A stretch of 64,000 nt of DNA. It comes from Candidatus Phytoplasma pini. Lineage in GTDB: Bacteria; Bacillota_I; Bacilli_A; Acholeplasmatales; Acholeplasmataceae. Under the pieces are notes generated by a model, which saw only the letters and a program-made list of their open reading frames with translations, did no database searches and had not been told where the DNA came from. Shown here in pieces: positions 39,691-48,584 of this stretch. The stretch lies in contig NZ_VIAE01000001.1 of NCBI RefSeq assembly GCF_007821455.1, forward strand, positions 46,224 through 110,223, given 5' to 3'. Position numbers and translations under genes: made by a program. How positions within the stretch are numbered: the stretch's first letter is position 1; every line of letters starts with the position of its first letter.

Positions 39691-40785
39691 TTAAAAAATC
39701 CTGCCACGATGAATTTTATCAAACAGAAAATATCTATTGCCTAAAATATTAAAACGAATTTTTTTCTTGTTAACATTGAATAAATCAAAAAATTTTTGTT
39801 TTTCATTAAGAATAACAATTTTAAAATTAGAATATAAAGAATTTTTATGTTTAGCTAATAAAATAATTTCTCTTCCTAAATTTTCAATAGCTATACCTTC
39901 TACTTCAAAAATACCATTAGAATCTAGAACATATCCTTCAGGTCTGATTGCTATATATATTTCTTTTTTAATATGCTTAATTTTAGAATTATAAAAAATA
40001 TTTGTTTCACCTATTTTAACTTGGCCGTTGTCTAATTGACCATGAAAAACAGAAATATGAGGAACTCCTAAAAAAGAAGCTACAAATAAATTTGAAGGAT
40101 TATCATAAATCTCTTTCGGAACATCTATTTGTTGAATTTTTCCTTTTTCCATTACACAAATTTTATCACTAATAGACATTGCTTCTTCTTGATCATGTGT
40201 TACAAAAACAGCAGTAGTTTTAGTTTTTTTTTGGATTCTTCTAATTTCTTCTCTCATTCTCAAACGAAGTCGAGTATCTAAATTAGATAAAGGTTCATCT
40301 AATAATAATATTTTGGGGTTTTTAATCAAAGCTCTCGCAATTGCTACTCTTTGTTGTTGTCCACCAGAAAGTTCAGAAGGTTTCTTGTCTAAATATTCTT
40401 CAATAGACGCTAAAATAGCAATTTTTTGCACTTCTTCTTCGATCTTTTGATTAGATATTCTTTTATTTTGTAAAGGAAACATAATATTCTTTTTAACTGT
40501 CATATGAGGATACAAAGAATAGTTTTGAAAAACAAGACCTACTCCTCTTTTTTCAGGAGGTAGATTAGTAACATTCTTTTCTTCAAAAAAAATATTTCCT
40601 TCAGTTACATCGATTAAACCTGCAATCATATAAAGAATAGTTGATTTCCCACAACCCGAAGGACCTAAAATAGTTACCATCTCGCCTTTTGGAATCTTTA
40701 AATTTGCTTTTTCTACAGCATATTGTTTTGTTTTATTACTTTTAGTAAAAAAAAATTTAGAAACATTCTCTAATATTATGCCCAT
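39691..40785 (-). CDS. ABC transporter ATPase (CUT1, UgpC/MsmK-like)
   Basis: Cytoplasmic ATPase that powers the importer; 364 aa. Walker A is GPSGCGKST, the Q loop is LVFQNYSLYPHMTV, the signature is LSGGQQQRVAIARAL, Walker B is LLLDEPLSN, and the switch His is in FVTHDQEEAMSI. A C-terminal TOBE/OB regulatory domain (about 240-364) carries IRPEGY. This is the layout of MalK/UgpC/MsmK proteins. The operon order ATPase, permease, permease, binding protein is complete, so the importer is probably functional. Confidence 0.93.
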   Translation of the reverse strand: MGIILENVSKFFFTKSNKTKQYAVEKANLKIPKGEMVTILGPSGCGKSTILYMIAGLIDVTEGNIFFEEKNVTNLPPEKRGVGLVFQNYSLYPHMTVKKNIMFPLQNKRISNQKIEEEVQKIAILASIEEYLDKKPSELSGGQQQRVAIARALIKNPKILLLDEPLSNLDTRLRLRMREEIRRIQKKTKTTAVFVTHDQEEAMSISDKICVMEKGKIQQIDVPKEIYDNPSNLFVASFLGVPHISVFHGQLDNGQVKIGETNIFYNSKIKHIKKEIYIAIRPEGYVLDSNGIFEVEGIAIENLGREIILLAKHKNSLYSNFKIVILNEKQKFFDLFNVNKKKIRFNILGNRYFLFDKIHRGRIF

Positions 40786-40819
40786 AATAAATAAAATCCT
40801 TCAATTCAATCAATATTTT

Positions 40820-42229
40820 TTAAAAAAAAGCATTCCCAGGAGTTCTTGGAAAAGCAATAACATCTTTAACATTATCTAAGCCTGTTAAAAAAATCAATAA
40901 TCTTTCAAAACCAACACCAAATCCTGAATGAATACAGCTCCCGAATCGACGTAAATCTAGATACCATTCTAACTCTTCATAAGCAATATTAAATTCTTTC
41001 ATTTTATTAATTAAAACTTCTAATTTTTCTTCTCTTTGTGAACCTCCGATCAATTCACCTACTTTAGGTACTAATAAATCCATAGCAGCCACTGTTTGAT
41101 GATCAGAATTGTCTTTCATATAAAAAGCTTTAATATTTCTAGGCCAATTTATAATAAAAATAGGTTCTTGAAAATATATTTCAGTTAAAAATTTTTCGTG
41201 TTCATTAAATAAATCACTACCAAAAAAAGGTTTATTTTCAAAAAGATCTTGATTATTTATCAAAATTTTAATAGCTTCTTTATAATCAATCTGTTTTATT
41301 TTTTCTAAAAAAGCTATTTTTTCTAATCTAGAAATCAAATTAAATTCTCCGTTTTTTTCTAAAAATAAAAAATCTTCAATATTATTCTTTAAACAATATT
41401 TAATAATTTGTTGTAATAATTTTTGTGCCAAATTTATAATTTTTTGTAAATCACAAAAAGCTTCTTCTACTTCTATCATCCAAAATTCAGAAATATGACG
41501 TGGAGTATTAGAATTTTCGGCCCTAAAAACAGGACCAAAAGTATAAACTTTTCGTAAAGATGTTGCAAAAGCTTCAGCTTCTAATTGTCCCGTAACTGTT
41601 AAAAAAGTTTTTTGTCCAAAAAAATCTTTTTTATAATCTACTTTTTTATTTTGATCAAAAGGTATTTTTTCTAAATCAAAAGAAGTTACCTTAAATAATT
41701 CTCCTGCTCCTTCTCCATCGCTAGTTGTAATAATAGGAGTAGCAATATTAAAAAATGCTTCTTTTCGAAAAAAATCGTTTACTGCATAATAAACGGTACT
41801 TCTGATTCTAAAAATAGCTCCAAAAAGTTTCGTTCTTAATCTTAAATGTGCGTTTTGTCTTAAAAAAGCTTTAGAATGTTTTTTAGTTTGAATAGGATAA
41901 TCAGAATAATTTTTTCCTAAAATGATAATTTCTTTAGCTAATATTTCAATTTTTTGTTCTTCTGTTTTTGATTTAACTAAATAACCTTTTATTTGTAAAG
42001 AGATACCAATTTGTAAATTATTTTTGATTTCATTAACAATATTATTAAAATCATCTATTCTATAAACTATTTGTAAATCATCTAATGAAGTACCATCATT
42101 CAAATCTAAAAAAACCATTTTTTTTTGACAACGTCTATTTTTTAACCAACCTTCGATTAAAATTGATTGATTTAAATAAATTACATATTTATCGTAAAGT
42201 TCCTTGATAGATTTTACTCTTTTGAACAA
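40820..42229 (-). CDS. asnS: asparaginyl-tRNA synthetase
   Basis: Class IIb synthetase, 469 aa. An N-terminal OB-fold anticodon domain (ILIEGWLKNRRCQKKMVFLDLNDG; key GWLKNRR, FLDLNDG) precedes the catalytic core with GEGAGELFKVTS, FLTVTGQLEAEAFA, VYTFGPVFRAENSNTPRHISEFWMIEVE (motif 2) and GFGVGFERLL (motif 3). The RAENSNTPRHxxEFWM form marks AsnRS, distinct from AspRS. The start appears to be TTG at 42229 with GAGG nine bases upstream; no ATG lies near. Together with GlnRS it means both amides are charged directly. Confidence 0.95.
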   Translation of the reverse strand: MFKRVKSIKELYDKYVIYLNQSILIEGWLKNRRCQKKMVFLDLNDGTSLDDLQIVYRIDDFNNIVNEIKNNLQIGISLQIKGYLVKSKTEEQKIEILAKEIIILGKNYSDYPIQTKKHSKAFLRQNAHLRLRTKLFGAIFRIRSTVYYAVNDFFRKEAFFNIATPIITTSDGEGAGELFKVTSFDLEKIPFDQNKKVDYKKDFFGQKTFLTVTGQLEAEAFATSLRKVYTFGPVFRAENSNTPRHISEFWMIEVEEAFCDLQKIINLAQKLLQQIIKYCLKNNIEDFLFLEKNGEFNLISRLEKIAFLEKIKQIDYKEAIKILINNQDLFENKPFFGSDLFNEHEKFLTEIYFQEPIFIINWPRNIKAFYMKDNSDHQTVAAMDLLVPKVGELIGGSQREEKLEVLINKMKEFNIAYEELEWYLDLRRFGSCIHSGFGVGFERLLIFLTGLDNVKDVIAFPRTPGNAFF

Positions 42230-42623
42230 ACAATTTTGCCTCGATTTCTTGAATTTCTTTAAATTTATTTTAAAAAATTATAATATAAAATCGAATTTAA
42301 AACAAAATTCAAAAATATAAAATTATACTTATATTAATATAAAAAAATATCTAGAAATTTTTAAATTAATCAAATTATATTTCAATATTTTAATTTTCTT
42401 ATCATTTCCCTTTATTTTTTACATTAAAAGAAAAAAATCTAATTAATTTTAATCTTTAACCATTCACTCTAAATTATATTTGTTTTTTTCTAAAAACATA
42501 AATAAAAGTCAATTAAATTACAAAAGTATTTTAATTACTTTGTTTTTATATATAATTTAATATAAAAATAAAAACAAATCTAAAATATATTTGAATTTAA
42601 TGAAATATATGAATTTTTTATTT
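42230..42623. other. AT-rich gap between nfo and asnS
   Basis: 394 bases of AT-rich sequence with stops in all frames. It should contain the asnS promoter. No hairpin, RNA gene or repeat of note was seen. Confidence 0.5.
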
Positions 42624-43496
42624 TTAATTTTTCAAATTTGGGTTAAATTGTTTTTGTTTGATCATCTTGATTTCTTCTTTATAAGGAGATAAACCTTTAA
42701 TAAAAGGAGTTTCTAAAATTTTCGGTACAAAAATAAATAAAGGATGATAAATAATTTTCATTAAAGCTTCAAATCCTATTTGACCATATCCGATATTTTC
42801 ATGTCGATCTTTTTTGCTTCCTAAAACATTTTTGGAATCATTAATATGAAAAACTGTTATATATTTTAAACCGATAATAGAATCAAATTCTTGTAGAATA
42901 TACTCTAAATTATCTTTAATATCATAACCTGAATCAAAAACATGACAAGTATCAAAACAAACACTAATTCTTTGTGGTTCTAGAATTAAAGAAATAATAT
43001 CTTTTAATTCTTGAAAAACAAAACCTATTTCATTGCCTTTACCAGCCATAGTTTCTAATGCTATTTTCACTTTTGAATGACGGGTATTATATAAAATCTG
43101 ATTAATTCCATCAGCAATTAAATGAATTGCTTCTTTCCTATTTTGAGAAATAGCGTTACCAGGATGCATAACCATTTGACTAATTTTTAATTTTGCAAAA
43201 CGATTTAATTCTTCTGTTAAAAATTTAATAAAAAATTCTCTTTTTAATGTATTAGGATTAGCTAAATTAACAATATAAGGGGCATGACCGACCAAATCTT
43301 TGAAAATAAAATTATGTTTTTGCATTTCTATTAAAGTTTCAGAAACATAAGCTTTTTTTAAATCTATTCTTTGAGTATTTTGAGGTGCACCTGTATAAAT
43401 CATAAAAGTATTGGCACCAAAAGAAATAGATTGTTTTAAAGATTCAAAATACATTAAAGGTTTTTTAAAAGATACATGACTGCCTATTTTAATCAT
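42624..43496 (-). CDS. nfo: endonuclease IV (AP endonuclease)
   Basis: Cuts DNA at abasic sites in base excision repair; 290 aa TIM barrel with a three-metal site. Landmarks are IGSHVSF at the start, VGHAPYIVNLANP, VMHPGN, ALETMAGKGNEIG, VCFDTCHVFDSGYDI and FHINDSKNVLGSKKDRHENIGYGQIG (key HINDSK and DRHENIG). All metal-ligand segments are kept. The start overlaps the end of the DEAD-box gene by eight bases, so the two are co-transcribed. Confidence 0.96.
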   Translation of the reverse strand: MIKIGSHVSFKKPLMYFESLKQSISFGANTFMIYTGAPQNTQRIDLKKAYVSETLIEMQKHNFIFKDLVGHAPYIVNLANPNTLKREFFIKFLTEELNRFAKLKISQMVMHPGNAISQNRKEAIHLIADGINQILYNTRHSKVKIALETMAGKGNEIGFVFQELKDIISLILEPQRISVCFDTCHVFDSGYDIKDNLEYILQEFDSIIGLKYITVFHINDSKNVLGSKKDRHENIGYGQIGFEALMKIIYHPLFIFVPKILETPFIKGLSPYKEEIKMIKQKQFNPNLKN

Positions 43497-44751
43497 TTCT
43501 TTTTTTCTTTCCTTTATTTTTTATTTTAAATTTTATATTTTTTTTGTTTTTGTCTTTATACGCAAAATAATCTTTTGTTTTATTTTGATTTTCAATAAAT
43601 TTATTTTTCTTATATATCTGATTATGATTATTTTTCGAGAGATTTTTTTTATTTTTTTCTTGAAAACCATTTTTAGTTAAAATAATTTTTTGAAAATCAA
43701 TATTATTTATTTTTTTGATTTTTTGTAAAGAATTTTGATCTTCTATGTCGTAAAATATAACAACATTTCCTTTTTTATTCATTCTTCCGGTTCTACCACT
43801 TCGATGCATAAAAAATTCTATATTTTTTTTTGGTAAATCATAATGAATCACCCAAGAAACATCTAAATCTAATCCTCTAGACATTAAATCACTAGTTAAA
43901 ATATATTGATATTTCATTTTTTTAATTTCTAAAATATATTGTTTTCTTTTTTTTACGGATAAATCAGAAGAAAAATTTAAAATTTTTAAATTATATTGTT
44001 TTAAAAAATTATAAATTTTTGTTTGTTCTTGTTTTTTAGAAACAAAAATCAAAGATAAATAAGGATTTAAATTGATTAATAAATGTTTTAAATCATTTAG
44101 ACGTTTTTGAATAGGACTTTGTAAAATAAAATATTTTAAATTTAATTTATGTTGTGAATTAACATCTAAAAATAAAGATTTACCAAAATATTTATTAATA
44201 AAAGGTTGCATGGCTATTGTTATAGAAGCAGAAAATAATAAAATTTTAGGATTCCATTTTTTTAATAAAACATCTAATGAATTTAAAGATTTTTGATCAA
44301 ATAACATATCAGCTTCATCTAAAACCAAAAAAGAAGCTGTACAAATATTTATTTTTTTTAAAATATGTGAATATTCATATAACTTATCTAAGGTCGTGAT
44401 TAAAATATTAGGTTGTTTTTTTTCTAAAAATAAAGATATTTTCTTTTTATCCATGCCTCCGTAAAAAATTTTGATTTGAGAATTTCTTATTTCAAATTCT
44501 TTTAACATAAGGAATATTTGAAAAACTAATTCATTGGTAGGAATAACGATAATAGCTTGTATAATATTTTTATTCCAATCTATTTTGCTAAGAATTGGTA
44601 ATAAATAAGCATGTGTTTTTCCTGTTCCGGTTGGCGATATTCCTATTAAATTATAAGGTTGATGAAATTTCAAAAATAATTCTTTTTGGATAGGAGTTAC
44701 TACAGAAAATTTTAATTGTTTTAATTTTTGAGTAATGTAATTATTATACAT
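43489..44751 (-). CDS. DEAD-box RNA helicase
   Basis: ATP-dependent RNA helicase of 420 aa for RNA unwinding in decay, ribosome assembly or initiation. Motifs: F..PTPIQ equivalent VVTPIQKEL (Q), SPTGTGKTHAYLLP (I), IVIPTNELV (Ia), ITTLDKL, LDEADMLFD (II, DEAD), FSASIT (III, SAS), TSDLMSRGLDLD (V) and MHRSGRTGRMNKKG (VI). The last 60 residues are a basic, Lys/Asn-rich tail, as in CshA/CshB-like proteins, likely for RNA binding. The precise paralogue is not resolved. nfo follows with an overlap. Confidence 0.93.
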   Translation of the reverse strand: MYNNYITQKLKQLKFSVVTPIQKELFLKFHQPYNLIGISPTGTGKTHAYLLPILSKIDWNKNIIQAIIVIPTNELVFQIFLMLKEFEIRNSQIKIFYGGMDKKKISLFLEKKQPNILITTLDKLYEYSHILKKINICTASFLVLDEADMLFDQKSLNSLDVLLKKWNPKILLFSASITIAMQPFINKYFGKSLFLDVNSQHKLNLKYFILQSPIQKRLNDLKHLLINLNPYLSLIFVSKKQEQTKIYNFLKQYNLKILNFSSDLSVKKRKQYILEIKKMKYQYILTSDLMSRGLDLDVSWVIHYDLPKKNIEFFMHRSGRTGRMNKKGNVVIFYDIEDQNSLQKIKKINNIDFQKIILTKNGFQEKNKKNLSKNNHNQIYKKNKFIENQNKTKDYFAYKDKNKKNIKFKIKNKGKKKRND

Positions 44752-44841
44752 TTTTTAAATATCCTTTAATTTTTTATTAAATTTTGATTTTTCTATTTCA
44801 AAAAAATATTATAGAATATATCACATATATTTATTTTTTAT

Positions 44842-44870
44842 TTGTTCAAATTTAAAATTTCATCTATAAT
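44842..44870 (+). promoter_or_regulatory. sigma-70-type promoter for the small membrane protein gene
   Basis: TTGTTC (44842-44847) and a perfect TATAAT (44865-44870) are separated by exactly 17 bases, the clearest -35/-10 pair found in the window. The start codon is about 80 bases downstream. Confidence 0.7.
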
Positions 44871-44949
44871 AAATATAGAATTTTTTTTATTTTTATTATT
44901 TTTTATAAAAAATCAAGTTTTATAAATTTGTTAATTTAAAGTGAGAAAT

Positions 44950-45135
44950 ATGAAAAATTCGAATCCAAAAAATAATAATAAAGATAAAAAAAAATTTCAA
45001 ACAATTAAAAATAATCAAAAACATAAATACAATAAAAAAAAAATTCCCTGGTCAAAAATAATAATTTATATTTTGATATTTATTTTGCTATTCTTACCTT
45101 TAATAATCGCAATAATACAATTAAAAGAAATATAA
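44950..45135 (+). CDS. small basic single-pass membrane protein, function unknown
   Basis: A 61-aa protein read from ATG at 44950, with AAAGTGAG just upstream (a GTG at 44941 would add three residues). The first 37 residues are extremely rich in Lys, Asn and Gln; residues about 39-57 form one hydrophobic helix (IIIYILIFILLFLPLIIAII), with a short C-terminal LKEI. That predicts a basic N-terminal tail inside and one membrane pass. It has its own promoter and a strong terminator, on the opposite strand to its neighbours, which supports it as a real gene. I do not recognise the family; small Sec or ATP-synthase accessory subunits can look like this, but no motif proves it. Confidence 0.65.
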   Translation: MKNSNPKNNNKDKKKFQTIKNNQKHKYNKKKIPWSKIIIYILIFILLFLPLIIAIIQLKEI

Positions 45136-45185
45136 AAATTTTAATTTAAATATGATTTATTAAAATATATTCAATGAAAATATTT

Positions 45186-45216
45186 AAACGAGCTTTTAAT
45201 AACTAAAAGCTCGTTT
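45186..45216. terminator. bidirectional terminator between the small membrane protein gene and nusB
   Basis: AAACGAGCTTTT (from 45186) pairs perfectly with AAAAGCTCGTTT across a 7-base loop and is followed by a T run on the plus strand. On the minus strand it also ends in A/T-rich sequence. The nusB stop codon (45203-45205) falls in the loop edge, so it serves both convergent genes. Confidence 0.9.
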
Positions 45217-45619
45217 TTTTTATATAATTATTATCTCTAATGTCTTCATAAATTAATTGTAACAACTTATTATTAAATTTACATTGTTTATTTTCTTCTA
45301 AACAAGTGAATTTCCTAGTTAATTCAATTGCTTCATTAATAATAATTCTATAAGAAACTTTTTTTTCTAATAATTCTAAAGTAGCTAAGCGAATAATAGC
45401 TTTATCTACCTTATTTAATCTATTTATTTGATAATTATACAAATTTTTTTCAATAATTCGATCTATAATAGAAATATTATCAATAATATACTGAAACAAT
45501 GGTATATTTTCGGGAACATTACTATTATATTTTTTTAATTCTTCTTGGTAAAAATCATATTGATAAAGACTTTGAATAATATCTTCCTTTAATTTTTTTT
45601 TGATTTTAATAGGCCACAT
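45203..45619 (-). CDS. nusB: transcription antitermination factor NusB
   Basis: All-helical RNA-binding protein that joins S10 in rRNA antitermination; 138 aa, normal length. Family segments are the N-terminal SLYQYDFYQ, the central RLNKVDKAIIRLATLELL (a strong NusB signature, family: RLSxVDRAILRLAxYEL) and RIIINEAIELTRKF followed by the C-terminal KFNNKLLQLI (family: KFVNGVLD). It lies 51 bases after sodA and its stop lies in the shared terminator. Confidence 0.93.
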   Translation of the reverse strand: MWPIKIKKKLKEDIIQSLYQYDFYQEELKKYNSNVPENIPLFQYIIDNISIIDRIIEKNLYNYQINRLNKVDKAIIRLATLELLEKKVSYRIIINEAIELTRKFTCLEENKQCKFNNKLLQLIYEDIRDNNYIKKTSF

Positions 45620-45670
45620 AAAATTTTTTTACAATTCATTTTTTGAAAATTCAAAAATAACTAATCTTTT

Positions 45671-46303
45671 TTAAAAAGCTGAATTAGAAATTAAAGCTTC
45701 TTGTAAATTTTTATCTACTTGATTCCAATTAATAACATTATAAAAAGCTTCTATGTAATCAACACGACGATTTTGATAACTTAAATAATAAGAATGTTCC
45801 CAAAGATCTATGGCTAAAAGAGGGTGTCCTTCATCTAACGGTGTATCTTGATTAGAAGTAACAACAATTTTTAATTGATTTTTAAAATCTAAAATTAACC
45901 ATGTCCAACCACTACCAAAAAGATTTTTAGCTTGCAAAAGAAATTGATTTTTAAAATTTTCTAAATTACCAAAATTTTCTTTAACTAATTTTTTTAATTG
46001 AATAGTTTCATCATAATCATTTGAATTAGATAATTTTAAAATTTTCCAAAAAAAAGTATGATTAAAATATCCCCCTCCATTATTCCTTACAAGAATTCTA
46101 ATATCTTCAGGTATTAAACTTAAATTTTTTAATAAAAAATCTAAATCATATATTAATTGAGGATATTTACTTAAAGCACTGTTTAAATTATCTGTATAAT
46201 TTTGATGATGTTTTAAGTAATGTATTTCCATAGTTTTTTTATCAATAAAAGGTTCTAAAGCATCATAATTATAATTTAATTTAGGTAATTGATAAATTTT
46301 CAT
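45671..46303 (-). CDS. sodA: superoxide dismutase, Fe/Mn family
   Basis: Removes superoxide; 210 aa. Metal ligands can be seen: His in HYLKHHQNY, His in GGGYFNHTFFW, and Asp and His in AIDLWEHSYYLSYQNRR. GSGWTWLI and SNQDTPL are typical of the Mn-preferring form. There is no signal peptide, so it acts in the cytoplasm. It shares the strand with nusB (51 bases downstream) and probably a transcript. Confidence 0.96.
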   Translation of the reverse strand: MKIYQLPKLNYNYDALEPFIDKKTMEIHYLKHHQNYTDNLNSALSKYPQLIYDLDFLLKNLSLIPEDIRILVRNNGGGYFNHTFFWKILKLSNSNDYDETIQLKKLVKENFGNLENFKNQFLLQAKNLFGSGWTWLILDFKNQLKIVVTSNQDTPLDEGHPLLAIDLWEHSYYLSYQNRRVDYIEAFYNVINWNQVDKNLQEALISNSAF

Positions 46304-46597
46304 ATTCTAAAATATAATAATCCTTTCTTACGAACGATAACTAATACATATTTTATTAAATAAAATAAAAAATAATTATTTTAATTATTTTCTTGAAACA
46401 AAAAAATAACATAAAAATGAAAAAATAAAAGTAATTAGGTAAGAATTTTTTTTTCGATAATAAAATAATATAATGCTAAAATAATACAACTATATATTTT
46501 ATTAGAATTATATACTTTTAACTTTTTTATTTTAATTTTAATTTCATTTTTGAATATATAAATACTCAAAAGTATTATAACATTTTTTTATTTGGTT

Positions 46598-46620
46598 CTG
46601 TTCCATTTTAATGGAACCAG
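46598..46620. repeat. inverted repeat (hairpin) around GTTCCATT/AATGGAAC
   Basis: GTTCCATT (46600-46607) and AATGGAAC (46610-46617) pair perfectly around two T; the outer CTG/CAG extends the stem with one bulged C. GC content is higher than the surroundings. It lies next to a terminator and could be a decayed terminator or element end. Confidence 0.6.
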
Positions 46621-46635
46621 CAAGAAGATAAAAAA

Positions 46636-46669
46636 AATAAAGTCAAATTTATTTTAGTTTGACTTTTTT
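46636..46669. terminator. terminator-like hairpin in the sodA-eno gap
   Basis: AAAGTCAAA (46639-46647) pairs with TTTGACTTT (46658-46666) over a 10-base loop, with an A-rich left flank and T-rich right flank. On the minus strand it would end transcripts from the gene remnant just upstream, before they reach sodA. Confidence 0.75.
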
Positions 46670-46730
46670 CTTTTAGCGAACTAAACACTTTTTAGAAATA
46701 AAATAATTTTCAAAAATTACTTCTTATCTT

Positions 46731-46940
46731 CTAAAAAATTAATTCCGACGCTAATAAAGATTTTTTTTGCAAAATTTCTTTTATAAAATTAATGATATTT
46801 TTTTATTATAAAAATGATCTTTTTGCAAAAAAGATAATTTTTTCTTTTGAAAAAATTGTTTTGTAGTTTCAGGAATAATTATCATTTGAAATTTCTTTAA
46901 TCAAAAAATAACATTATCTAAATATTTAGGGAAAAAGATA
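46731..46940 (-). pseudogene. remnant of an unidentified gene
   Basis: On the minus strand a protein-like stretch (PKYLDNVIF, then LKKFQMIIIPETTKQFFQ, then LSFLQKDHFYNKKISLI) is broken by an in-frame TGA and a frameshift. It continues in another frame as FIKEILQKKSLLASELIF and ends in TAG at 46731-46733. A terminator-like hairpin follows 60 bases downstream, as expected behind a gene. The family is not recognised. If TGA were tryptophan only one of the two breaks would be removed, and TGA is a stop elsewhere in the window. Confidence 0.4.
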
Positions 46941-47120
46941 ATAAATTTTATTACATAAAAAAATAATGTTAAAATAAATATATCAATTATATATAATTAA
47001 TAATTAATTTATGTTGATAGAATATAGAATCAATTTAATATTAAAATATTAATAATAATTAAAAAAATAAAAAAATATTTTTTTACATTTAAATCAAAAA
47101 ATAATAAGGAGTTTTTATCA

Positions 47121-48416
47121 ATGCCACATATAGAAAATATCTTAGCTCGAGAAATTTTAGATTCTAGAGGAAATCCTACAATAGAAGTAGAAGTGTATAC
47201 ATATTCGGGTTATTTCGGAAGAGCCATAGTGCCTTCTGGAGCTTCTACAGGAAAATATGAAGCGGTTGAATTAAGAGATCATGATTCAAAAAGATTTTTG
47301 GGAAAAGGAGTTTTACAAGCGATTAAAAACATTGATGAAATAATTAAACCTGCCTTAAAAGATAATTATTCAGTTTTAGAACAAAACAAAATAGACAAAT
47401 TATTGATTCAACTTGACAACACTTATAATAAATCTAAATTAGGAGCTAATGCTGTTTTAGGAGTTTCTTTGGCTTGCGCAAAAGCGGCTGCTAATCATCT
47501 TGGATTAGAACTATATCAATACATAAGTGGAATACAACCTAAACAAATGCCTGTTCCAATGATAAACATAATCAACGGTGGCGCTCATGCTTCTAATAAT
47601 ATTGATTTTCAAGAATTTATGATTTTACCAACAGGAGCTCCTAATTTTAAAGAAGCTTTGCGTTATGGTACAGAAATTTTTCATCATTTAGGAAAAATTT
47701 TAAAACAAAAAGGATATCCGACTACTGTGGGAGATGAGGGCGGATATGCTCCAAATTTGAATTCAAACGAAGAAGCTTTTCAGATAATTATGGAGTCTAT
47801 CCAAAATGCAGGTTATATACCAGGAAAAGATATTTTTTTAGGATTAGATGCCGCTTCATCAGAATTTTATGATGAAAAAAAGAAAAAATATATTTTAAAT
47901 TCTGAAAATAACAGTTTTTTCACAAGCGAAGAATTAATTTCCTATTATACAAAACTAATTGATAAATATCCTATTATTTCTATTGAAGATGGACTTGATG
48001 AAAATGATTGGCTTGGATGGCACATTTTAACAAAAAAAATAGGTAAAAAAATTCAATTGGTAGGTGATGATTTATTTGTAACAAATACTCAAAAACTATC
48101 TCAAGGAATCGACCAACAAGTAGCTAACTCTATCTTGGTTAAATTAAATCAAATAGGAACTTTAACAGAAACTTTAGAAACTATCGAAATGGCAAAAAAA
48201 GCTTCTTATACAGCTATTATTTCTCATCGAAGCGGAGAAACCGAAGACACTACTATAGCTGATTTAGTTGTAGCTACGAACACAGGTCAAATTAAAACAG
48301 GTTCTTGTTCTCGTACAGATCGTATTGCTAAATATAATCAATTATTAAGAATTGAAGAAAAAATAGGTAATATTCCTTATTTAGGTATTAAAAATTTTTA
48401 TAATTTAAAAAAATAA
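47121..48416 (+). CDS. eno: enolase
   Basis: Converts 2-phosphoglycerate to phosphoenolpyruvate; 431 aa, full length. Landmarks are [96 protein letters not shown] and [20 protein letters not shown] (key: SHRSGETED). AAGGAG lies nine bases before ATG. gpmI follows after 168 bases, the enzyme one step earlier in glycolysis, so lower glycolysis is present in this organism. Confidence 0.98.
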   Translation: MPHIENILAREILDSRGNPTIEVEVYTYSGYFGRAIVPSGASTGKYEAVELRDHDSKRFLGKGVLQAIKNIDEIIKPALKDNYSVLEQNKIDKLLIQLDNTYNKSKLGANAVLGVSLACAKAAANHLGLELYQYISGIQPKQMPVPMINIINGGAHASNNIDFQEFMILPTGAPNFKEALRYGTEIFHHLGKILKQKGYPTTVGDEGGYAPNLNSNEEAFQIIMESIQNAGYIPGKDIFLGLDAASSEFYDEKKKKYILNSENNSFFTSEELISYYTKLIDKYPIISIEDGLDENDWLGWHILTKKIGKKIQLVGDDLFVTNTQKLSQGIDQQVANSILVKLNQIGTLTETLETIEMAKKASYTAIISHRSGETEDTTIADLVVATNTGQIKTGSCSRTDRIAKYNQLLRIEEKIGNIPYLGIKNFYNLKK

Positions 48417-48584
48417 TATTCATTATTAATCCAAAATAATTAATTTAAAAATCTCATAACTAACAAATAATACCATATTTTCTTAATAAGAAAATTAAAT
48501 AATATTATATATGAATAAAAAAAATATTAATATATGTAAAATATATAAAAATATTTTTATAACTAAAAAAGGAGTTTTGTGATT

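Larger units (their letters stand above)
46304..47120. other. gap between sodA and eno with hairpins and a gene remnant
   Basis: 817 bases between divergent genes. It contains a short hairpin (46598-46620), a strong terminator-like hairpin (46639-46669) and a decayed coding stretch on the minus strand (46731-46940). The eno promoter should lie near its right end but I cannot single it out. Confidence 0.5.
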
